Below are positions 55,790 through 64,000 of a DNA stretch of 64,000 nucleotides, one piece after another. Location of the stretch: NCBI GenBank assembly GCA_027627225.1, contig CM051028.1, forward strand, positions 20,297,701 through 20,361,700, in the 5' to 3' direction. Origin of the DNA: Congeria kusceri. Lineage: Eukaryota; Mollusca; Bivalvia; Myida; Dreissenidae. Made by a program: the position numbers and the translations under genes. How positions within the stretch are numbered: the first letter of the stretch is position 1; every line of letters begins with the position of its first letter. The notes under the pieces are model-generated. The model made no database searches and was not told the DNA's origin. It saw only the letters and a program-made list of their open reading frames with translations.

Positions 55790-56790
55790 CGGCGGGAGAT
55801 CTTTGTCCGGAGCATAACTTTGTCCAGCCTAGATGGATTTTCAAATAACTTGGCAGAAGTGATACGCGTGATGAGACGGAGTGTCGCGCGCAAGAACCAG
55901 GTCCCTAGATGCAACATCAAGGTCACAATTCAAGGTCAAAGGTGAAATATATTAAATCAATCCTTACCACATTGTCTGGAGCATATCTTTGTCAAGCATG
56001 GATGGATTTGCAAATAACTTAACAGAAGTGACAAGCATAGTGAGGTGGAGTGTCGCGCGTAAGATTCATGTTCCTAGATCCAAGGTCAAGGTCGCAATTC
56101 AAGATTAAAGGTCAAATTTAAGAAATCAATCCGAAGCACTTTGTCAGGAGCATATCTTTGTCCAGCATGGGTGGATTTTCAAGTTACTTGACAGAAGTGA
56201 CAAGAATAGTGAGACAGAGTGTCGCGCATAATAACCAAGTCCCTCGGACCAAGGTCAAGGTCACAATTCAAGTTCAATGGTAAAATTTAAGAAATCAATC
56301 GAAAATATTTTGTCCGGAGCATATCTTTGTCGAGCATGGATGGATTTCCAAATAATCTGACAGAAGTGACAAGCATGGTGAGTCAAAGTGTCGCGCGCAA
56401 GAACCAAGACCCTAGATCCAAGGTCAAGGTCGCAATTGAAGTTCAAAAGTTAAATTTCAGAAATCAATCTTTAATCGTTTCTCCGGAACATATCTGTGTC
56501 AAGCATGAATGGATTTTCAAATAACTTGGCACAAGTGACAAGCATGGTGAGACAGAGTGTCGCGAAAAAGAAGCAGGTCCCTAGGTCCAAGGTCAAGGTC
56601 ACAATTTAAGGTAAAATTTTAGAAATCAATCCTAAACACTTTGTCTGGAGCATATCTTTGTCCAGCATGGATGGATTTTCAAATAACTTGGCAGAAGTGA
56701 TAAGCATGGCGAGACGGAGTGTCATGTGCAAGCACAAGGTCGATAGATCCAAGGTCAAGGTCACAATTCAAGGTCAAAGGCGTAGTGGCA
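55790..56790. repeat. 169-bp tandem array, six copies, rich in AGGTCA
   Basis: Units start at GGAGCATATCTTTGTC(C/A)AGC: about 55809, 55978, 56147, 56316, 56485, 56647 (period 169, last 162). Each includes GATGGATTT(T/G)CAAATAACTTGGCAGAAGTGA, GAGTGTCGCGCGCAAGAAC-like text and AAGGTCAAGGTC. The last words are direct repeats of the nuclear-receptor half-site AGGTCA. A GGGCGGGCGG run (about 55765-55795) precedes it. ORFs inside are by-products. Confidence 0.92.
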
Positions 56791-56794
56791 GCAT

Positions 56795-57430
56795 CAACTT
56801 TTCGTTTCCGCTATCTAACTCGAGAATACATTGAGGTATTGTAATGAAACTTCATACATACATACCTTATTGAAAGACCGCGCTTTGGATTGCATATGGG
56901 GTGGGTGGGTTCAAGGATAAGGTCACTGTTACTAAAAATGAAAAACAGTTTCTGCTCAATAACTTGAGAATGCATTGAGATATTTTAATGAAACTTTACC
57001 CATAGATACCTTACATCGAGACCTCGCTTGGGATTGCATATAGTTTGGTTGGGGTCAAGGTCACTGTTACTAAAAATAGAAAAACGGTTTCCGGTCAATA
57101 ACTTAAGAACGCATTGAGAAATTTTAATGAAACTTAATACAATACATTGATACCTTATATTGAGACCTCGCTTGAGATTGCATATGGGGTGGGTGGGGTC
57201 AAGGTCAATGTCACTGTTACTAAAAATAAAAAAAACAGTTTGTGCTCAATAACTTGAGCATGCATTGAGATATTTTAATGATACTTTTCATTGAGACCTC
57301 GCTTGCGATTGCGTATGGGGTGGGTGGGGTCAAGGTCAAGGTCACTGTTAAGTGTAATAAATATATAAAAATGGTTTCTTCTCAAAAACCTGAGAACGAA
57401 TTGAGATATTTCAATGAAACTTCATCTTAA
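56795..57430. repeat. Second tandem array, about 131-148-bp period, 4-5 copies
   Basis: Immediately follows the 169-bp array. Shared blocks: CACTGTTACTAAAAAT (56927, 57063, 57211, partly 57342), AACTTGAGAATGCATTGAG, TTGAGACCTCGCTTG, GGTGGGTGGGGTCAAGGTCA. Also carries AGGTCA half-sites. Non-coding. Confidence 0.88.
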
Positions 57431-58574
57431 TAATACTACGATATAATGTAACACAATGTACCATTACAGCTTTTTGTCTCATTAATTCAGCTGAACACTT
57501 TGTCAGAGTCTCGGCCTTAAGTATGATGTCTAGTTGAAGGTCTAATATGGGTCATATGGAATATAAAAAACTAGGTCAATATTACAAGCTTGGTCTTTCT
57601 GTAGTTTCTGTATATGTCTGTATGTTTTAGGGAGTGTCAGCACATATTGTTCCAGCTACATCAACAGAGAATACCATGCAGCAGTGTAAAAACTGACAAG
57701 CTACTACCTGGTATATCTTTTCAGTGGTAAACAATCTCTTGGTGGTCTGCTTTTGATAGTTTATAATAGTAGCAGCAAAAGTGAAGCATAAAATGTTGAC
57801 ACCTGTAGCTTAGCTGAAAATCTTCTAAACTTTTGCTATGAAACCACAAATCAGCTTGATATTATATAAAATTACTAAATGTGATTTTTGCATATTGCCT
57901 TGTGTCCTTTAAACTTCTTCAGAACTCTAAACAGAAGAAAAAAAAAAGGAATAAAAACTGAAGAAAAAAGTTTTTGTTTATGTGAAGTTTTTGCTATTTG
58001 ATTTTGAAGGGACATTTTAAAGGCCAGTGTCCAGTCTTGAGTTTATGAGTTTAGGAAATCAATACATTATGTGGCCTTTATGCGGCCCCCCCCCCCCCCC
58101 CACCCCCCAACAAAAAAAATGAACTGAGAGCCCTCAAAGGTACTAGTCATATAAGAAAGATAGCCATGTAATATCATACATGTCAGCTAATTGACAATGT
58201 GAGTATCGAGTTGCAAACATAATTTAAACACTTTGATGTTTATAGATAAAAGCGGAGATCCATGGACGTATACCTCCAAGGATACGAGGTGAAAGAGTGA
58301 ACAACCATTCAACAGACATTAGTCAGGCTGTCAAAACTGTTGGTGTGCTAAACTTGAGTGAGAAACAGTCTCCGCAACAACCATACATTTGTGTGAATAA
58401 CTTTTCTCTATGAAAAGGAATAACGTGATATCATTTGGTTTGATCAACCGATTGACTAATAATGTGGTGCAAATACAAATGCATGCATGCCGCAGCCCTG
58501 GGGCTTGTATACATGTTTGTAGTTATGATGGACAGCAATTGGCCAGTCAAGTCAATATTCTCTGACTATTGGGC
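57431..58574. other. Intergenic; homopolymer and one doubtful exon
   Basis: C16 run at 58086-58101 followed by A and C6. At about 58244-58411, after an acceptor-like GATGTTTATAG, a plus-strand frame of about 55 codons (HGRIPPRIRGERVNNH...) has balanced composition and could be an exon, but I recognise no family. Nothing else supported. Confidence 0.3.
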
Positions 58575-58939
58575 AAATAATCTGTTTTGAATAACCACAT
58601 TTTAAATCTATATACAATTCTTCAGTTATTAAAACATTTCAACAACTTGATACCCTTATACGTACTTAACACTTTCTAAAAGTCAGCATATTGAATGACC
58701 TTTACACAAAATAGTAACGCTCAGTTCAGCTGGTAAATTTCCTAAAAGGTTTCATAGGTCTCAGTGCAATTATTATGACATCAGTTTTATACAATATGAA
58801 AAAATTCAAATAATATAAAATTATAAGTATAAAATCTTAAAATGTTACTTTTATTTACATTCATTTTCTCATCATATTTAAATAATCTGTTTTGAATAAC
58901 CACATTTTAAATCAATATACAATTCTTCAGTTATTAAAA
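58575..58939. repeat. 60-bp direct repeat pair, 305 bp apart
   Basis: AAATAATCTGTTTTGAATAA...CAGTTATTAAAA at 58575-58634 and 58880-58939 differ by one base (AAATCTATA/AAATCAATA). The second copy abuts the broken end of the minus-strand LINE. Confidence 0.9.
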
Positions 58940-58944
58940 GAATG

Positions 58945-61034
58945 AAAATTGTATCCTTTGGACCAGGAATCTGATTTGATCCCACTGTCGAATATCGTAT
59001 TAAATAATTTGGTATAAATAGGTAGCATAACAGGTTTAGAAGCTTTAATACATTCGTTGTAAATATTATCGGATTGGCTACATGTTTTGCCGTTTTTGCA
59101 CTTGTTTTTTCAATTTCTTCAGCTGTGATGCGAGAATTGAGGATAGGTTAAATGTTGTTGTCGATAATGTTAGGTATTATGGCATTTAGTGAATTGTCGT
59201 CTAATGAGTTTAGAGCTTCTGCTGTATTTATTTCTTTGAAATATGTATAAAATTGTTCTATGCTTGGTTTTGGAATTGCTAGTGATTTGAGGTAGTTCCA
59301 AAACTGTTTCGGTTGTTTGTTACGCATGGCTCGTAATTGGGTTTCAGTGTGGTGTTTATATTGTTTGTTGTGGAAACTAACGATCCGTGTGTATTCCTTG
59401 CTTGCACGGTTCAGTGCGTTTTTATTGGCCGCGGTTTTGTTTTGATAGTACATTTTACGCATTATTTTGTAGGTTAATCTTTTATTATGATATTGAGGCC
59501 TGTACCACGGTTTAAATGTTAATGAACTTTTTGTGTGTTGTTGGGCTTTGACTACTCTCGATGGCTTTTGTGTAAATGTGTGCGCGGCTGTTGTTTGAAT
59601 GACTGTGCTATTTGTGCAAGGATCTCATTGATATTGTTGCTCATGCTGGTATTTTCATTATGCTCATTATGATTATTATGATTATTATTATTTGTGTTGT
59701 TAATGATAACGTTTCGTTGGTGCTTATATTATTTCTGTTGATGGTGGTAGATGAAATGTTGTTTAGTAGTGAATACATTTCCGTTAAGTCCTGATTTTCT
59801 AGGTTTTGGACAAATTCTGATTTATCAGATTTCTGTTTATTAGAGTTCCATAGCCGGCGAGATGTTTGTTTATGAATATGCCTTGAGTGCTATTTATTAC
59901 TTTTACAGGTTTAATGCTCAGAACAACAATGAGTGACCGTCAGAGAACAGCGGATCAGGTTCTACAATTTCAAAGCTGTGCATGTATTTGAGAATATTTG
60001 GTGAGCAAAGAGTGTAGTCTATAACAGAATTGTCTTTGAAGGTTGAGCGACCTATGTTATTATCATTACTGTACCTTCCGTTGAGGATAAATACATTGTT
60101 GTCTCCATAAATATTAAGTATGGACTTACCTATTGTATTCGTTTTTGGGTCGCATGAGTTCCTCTTTATACTAAAGTTAAGCTCATTTAATATATTAGTT
60201 TGATTGAATTGTTTAATCATGTCAGCGTCGTAGCCAAAATATTCAGACATAAATTCATCTAGCTCAATGTAGTCAGGTCATGTGGCAGTATGGCCGTTAG
60301 TGTCACCCGTTATGATGACATGGCTATACTTGTTGGTCAGATTGGTGACCTCTGTTTCGAAATTAGTAAGCTCATCAAAATTAAAGAATCTAGAAGATTC
60401 CGGTGGAATGTCAACTACTCCAAGTAGTACGTCGTGTTCTTTTGTGAAGCTACCCTTCTTAAATTTTGTCCATAAAATGTAATCTGAGTCAGTATTTGTA
60501 GTTTCAACAAATTTGGATATTGTTTTCTTTACACAAATGCCAAATCCCCCTGATTTTCTATGGAATTTCATTTTTCGCGGTTGGGATATAAACAAATAAT
60601 CATCAATATTGATGATATCATGCTCATCTATTTTGCATTCTGTACAGCAAAATGTCAAAAGTATTTATAGCTTCACAGAAATCTGGGTAAATGCACCTGT
60701 TCTTTAGGCCACATACATTTAGTGTTCCCATTTTAATATATTCTGACGTCGGACATGTATTTGGTTGAGATATTTGACTATTTGTTTTATTTTCAGGCCA
60801 GGGTGGATTACATGCAGAAGCGTCACGGTGATAGTCTAACGTGCGTGGAGCGGGTGGCACAGAGTGTTCGTCCTTATACAGTGTCCCTGCCAGTGTGGAG
60901 GAAGTGCATATATTATTGTGGCAGTCGTTTGGATATAAATTTGAGTTTCCAGTGATGGGGTGGCGCTCGTGCCGCATATCGATATCGGATGGATCTGAGA
61001 GCGGGTGACGATTCTGGCTCGCTGGTGTATTCAT
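58945..61034 (-). pseudogene. Second LINE, ORF2: endonuclease and RT start, 3' part missing
   Basis: Minus-strand ORF2 starting at ATG 61034. A linker is followed by the endonuclease: MGTLNVCGLKNR (about 60730), then after a frame change near 60640 CTECKIDEHDI, FHRKSGGFGICV, IITGDTNGHT. TGA at 60278-60280 interrupts, then DYTLCSP and FSDGHS (about 59930). A further shift precedes the RT N-terminal segment: QFWNYLKSLAIPKPS (about 59290), later IKASKPVMLPIYTKLFNT and SDSWSKGY (about 58960). It stops there: the RT palm with its catalytic Asp pair is absent. CR1/L2-like by the endonuclease pattern. Defective. Confidence 0.75.
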
Positions 61035-61834
61035 TGACGATTGTGTTTGACGGCAGTGACGTGATTTTCAAGTAGATGGGAAATTTAAACATGTATTACA
61101 CAAATATGTGGTGTTTTGGGCGGAAGTATGTGTTGGCAGGGGCTGAGCGTTGATAGATACCAGACTACAACTTTAGGTGACGTTTAAGAAAACATCGGTA
61201 TGAAGTGGGGACTGAATAACATTATCAACAATGGAGTTACATGGTGTCTTAAATATAATATTTGTTTCACAAGTTTTTACCCAAATATAATTCAAATGTT
61301 TGTTCGTATCATCGTTTTGATTTGAATTAGTAAATGTATGATCCAAAGCATTTAAAGTCAAAAACGATTGTACACAGTCTTCTACCACAAGAGAATGAAC
61401 TGTGCCCGCGTGCTCTTAGCACACTGTACTGTTCAGTGGTGGGGAATGTGGTTGGTCACATGGGGTCGCCTCCTGACAAGATATGGTGTCGTCATGGTCA
61501 GTTAATTGCACAGCTGGTGGTTGTGTTTTCTTGGGCTTGGTTGGTCCCTTAAAGCGTGGCGATGTTGGTGCTGACCTTGATATCGCCGGAGCTAAGGGAC
61601 GTGAAGTTTTCACTGATAAGTCCACTGGTTGTTGTTTATCTGTCTCGTGGGAAAGTTTTACGCCTGGTCTGTTGGGATCAGAGTGTTGATTTTGTTCAGC
61701 TAGCCGTGGTTGTTGAGGAACGGTGCATGTTGCTGTTTGTCTGAGTAGTTCGACACTGGACGCAACCTCATTGTGAACACGTTCATGGATGTTTGATGTA
61801 CATCCTTTACATGTGATCCTCTAGGAATAAAGTG
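61035..61834 (-). other. Second LINE, ORF1-ORF2 region
   Basis: Minus-strand frames at 61625-61416 (Pro/Ser/Thr-rich, KGPTKPKKTQPPAVQ) look like an ORF1 tail. One at 61388-61173 (NKHLNYIWVK) resembles an endonuclease piece, possibly from another LINE. Too broken to resolve. Confidence 0.35.
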
Positions 61835-62636
61835 TCACTCTGGGAAGAGGTCCTTAACAATTCGCCCGTTCACACGAAGTGCTGCTGGGAAAAGCATTTG
61901 GACGTTACGGGGTCCATGTCTTGACCTAGCCTCCTTAAATTTCGGCCAAAGCTGTTTCCTGGCGTCACGTATCTCCTTGGGATAGTCTCTCAGGAGGCTG
62001 TAGTTGGTTCCGGCAAGGCGTCTCGCGCTTCTCATGAGGTCGTCGACTTCACCTGGGTGACTAAACATAACACGGATGAGCCGCGGTCGTGCATTATTAT
62101 CGTGGGTGCGCCGTCCGATTCGATTGGCGAGCAGCACTAGAATCTCACCCCTGTCAATGTTCAATGTTTGTTTTAAAAATCCATTCACTGTTTGGAGACA
62201 GTCTTTCTGGTCACCTTCGTAAAGGCCCGCAATAAGAATGAAGCATTCCCTCTGACGGGCCTCAATTTCTAACGTTTTGTACTCTAGCAGTAGTACACGC
62301 TCGTGCGTTATGATCTGTGCAGCAGTTATAGTACATGGTGGACTCAATATTGTCAATACGACATTTCAATAGACCCATATTTTTCATACCATCTAATATT
62401 GTGTCAATTTTATTTTCTAATGCTTGGATGTTATCAGGGGTATACGCATGCCGCATAGGGGAACTATCAGCGGAGGACGAATGTCGGCGAGTCGACACCC
62501 CACCCGCCGACTCTTGACGCATAAGTTTGTCCTTTCTCTATTTTGCTCTTTCTTCAGGAAAAATATCACTATTGAGAGGGGCAAACCGTGAACCTGTGTT
62601 AATATCAGACGAATAACCTGTCGGTCTTCTGTCCAT
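61835..62636 (-). pseudogene. Second LINE, ORF1 protein (RNA-binding), broken
   Basis: The start is ATG 62636 in a perfect CCACCATGG context. The frame has TAG at 62538-62540, reopens at ATG 62522 (Ser/Arg-rich, then a short coiled coil NIQALENKIDTILDGMKNM), and shifts frame near 62300. In the new frame an RRM-like core (FILIAGLYEG, ILVLLANRIGRR, ARPRLIRVMFSHPGEVDDLM) and the C-terminal domain (YPKEIRDARKQLWPKFKEAR, RVNGRIVKDLFPE) are intact to 61835. This is the L1-type ORF1 layout. Function in life would be RNA chaperone; this copy is defective. Confidence 0.72.
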
Positions 62637-62894
62637 GGTGGTTTAATGCGCTATCTTGCTAATTTTCTTGTGTTTACAATTATTCAATGACAGGTCTCAC
62701 GACCGGACACCAGAAATCATCTGCTTTCAACCCGTGCAAATATAATTTCTGTGTGAAGAGGTAAAACTAATAATCGATATAAATAATCAAAATTAAATGT
62801 AATGTTTCATTTAAAAAGTAATACATTAAACAGACTGAAAGTACAAACACTATATGAATGGTGTTGCCAAACAATTCCTTACCAATAGGCTGCC

Positions 62895-63334
62895 ATGGCC
62901 GATGATGGTGCAACACATCATACTGCAACATCTACCAGTGCGCCAACCGTGCCAACAAACGAATGCACAAGGCCGGAGGTACGCAGTATAATGCGTTTTT
63001 TTCTACATAACTGCCCGGTATTCGTGCTTAAGCTTTAATTTCAATATATTAAAATTTCAAACAGATGTTGGTTTTGCTATTGATGATTACAGATAATTGT
63101 ATTTAAGTTTAATATTAGTTAAATTATGTAGTGAGTCAACACATATTTTGTGAGTAAAAGCTGATTTGATTATACTTACATGTATATTAATTATAAACCT
63201 GTTGTTGTTTTTTTCAGAGAGATTTATTTAAATGTATAGACAATGTGGACGAAACACTGATTGACCGATTCTGTGTAGTACTGCACGAATGGCGTACCGT
63301 AGCAAAATTGCAGACGTGGATGAAGACTAGTTGA
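62895..63334 (+). CDS. Possible two-exon mini gene, unknown
   Basis: Exon 1: ATG 62895 (GCCATGG context), 28 codons (MADDGATHHTATST...), donor GAG|GTACGC at 62978. Exon 2 after TTTTTTTCAG (63217): phase 0, 38 codons (RDLFKCIDNVDETLIDRF, LHEWRTVAKL) to TGA 63332-63334. Splice sites and phase agree. The total of 66 residues is short and the last part may be frame-shifted, since coding-like text continues in other frames to about 63510. No family recognised. Confidence 0.3.
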
Positions 63335-63540
63335 ACGTTATGACGATGAGCCGTATTGGCAGAAATAGGTGGTTTTGGATGAGAAAGGATGACCTTTTGT
63401 GGTATAAACAAAGCCACGTCATCACACTTTTTGACGAAGATCCAATGCATGTTACTCAACGCCATTAGCAAAAACCCCACGATGTATTGGACGCAATTGA
63501 AAGCATATTGTCGTAATTGTAAGGCCTACAAAATATGTTT

Positions 63541-63821
63541 GTTTCAGGTTACATGCCCCAAAAAATAGGGTAGGTAGGTCTGGAATTTTTTTTTTTTGGT
63601 AAATAGTCAACTAAAAGATTCTCAAACTGAATACATATTCAAAAGATATCTGTAGTATATTTAAACATTGTTTATAAGTGGATGCTATGGAAACAAAACA
63701 CTTATTTATACAAAAACATTTATTTATTGAAAAAGGTAAATAAACAAAACAATATCTGACAAACCCAATAAAATGTTCTACGGTAGGGGAATTTTTTAGG
63801 GTAGGTCGGGAAGCCTGAAAC
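63541..63821. mobile_element. MITE, 281 bp
   Basis: Ends GTTTCAGG (63541-63548) and CCTGAAAC (63814-63821) are inverse copies, with AGGGTAGGTAGGTC and AGGGTAGGTCGGG words inside. Flanks AAAATATGTTT (63530-63540) and AAAATATTTTT (63822-63832) look like an 11-bp target duplication with one mismatch. Non-coding. Confidence 0.65.
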
Positions 63822-64000
63822 AAAATATTTTTATACGCCCAAACTGTCGTAACATAACGTGAACTATCACGTAGAGCATCATCTGCCTATTAAAATTGTT
63901 TCATTGTTCGTTTGTCAAAATTGTATCTAACTCCATGTTAGTACTTTATGTTTAAATTAATAGAACATGCATTATTGCATGCATGTTTGTATGCTAATAA
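63822..64000. other. Window end, nothing recognised
   Basis: AT-rich sequence with TGCATGCATG words; no gene or repeat end seen. Confidence 0.4.

Noticed and set aside
55673..56524. ORFs on both strands in the 169-bp array
   Set aside because: They follow the repeat period and break between units; satellite by-products.

Overview
The window is nuclear DNA of an animal, most likely a bivalve mollusc. It is AT-rich, has spliced genes and animal-type transposons, and carries several features I associate with bivalve genomes: Mab-21/cGAS-like receptor fragments, AGGTCA-rich tandem repeats and a Ty3/gypsy element with a tRNA-Leu-like primer site. Nothing in the sequence fixes the species.

The host-gene content is one small family in three copies: A (761-3845, minus), B (13662-15826, plus) and C (49699-51760, minus). 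All have the same plan. A 5' UTR intron ends just before the start codon. Coding exon 1 encodes repeats of the form YVDNxxNRxxGRxGMPxGS. A phase-0 intron leads to exon 2, a TKL-like protein kinase domain. Copy A is open throughout (691 codons, with a hydrophobic C-terminal tail). B and C carry frameshifts and stop codons. Each copy has lost a different catalytic residue. Between A and B lie a broken Mab-21 (cGLR-like) fragment at 6680-7920, two non-autonomous DNA transposons, a tRNA-derived SINE and degenerate repeats.

The centre (19333-45100) is one large nested structure. A Ty3/gypsy LTR retrotransposon has a 5' LTR at 19333-20557, gag, a -1 frameshift signal, pol and a polypurine tract. 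It also carries a long extra ORF with two C2H2 zinc fingers in the position where env would sit (33276-35099), then a 3' LTR ending at 36501. Both ends are flanked by the 4-bp duplication AACT. A 7-kb L1/Tx1-like LINE (23775-30798) is inserted in the RNase H region. A 3.82-kb segment (3' part of the extra ORF + LTR + host flank + 35-bp minisatellite) is then present in three head-to-tail copies from 33486 to 45100.

The right part (45100-64000) is mostly repeats: a decayed minus-strand LINE piece (47494-48425), a hAT-like end pair, kinase copy C, a PIF/Harbinger-like fragment (54693), a 324-bp MITE, two adjacent tandem repeat arrays (169-bp and about 140-bp periods, 55790-57430), a second minus-strand LINE lacking its 3' half (58945-62640), a doubtful two-exon mini gene (62895-63334) and a 281-bp MITE (63541-63821). 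No CRISPR, rRNA or convincing functional tRNA gene was seen. All assignments are from reading alone; no database search was run.
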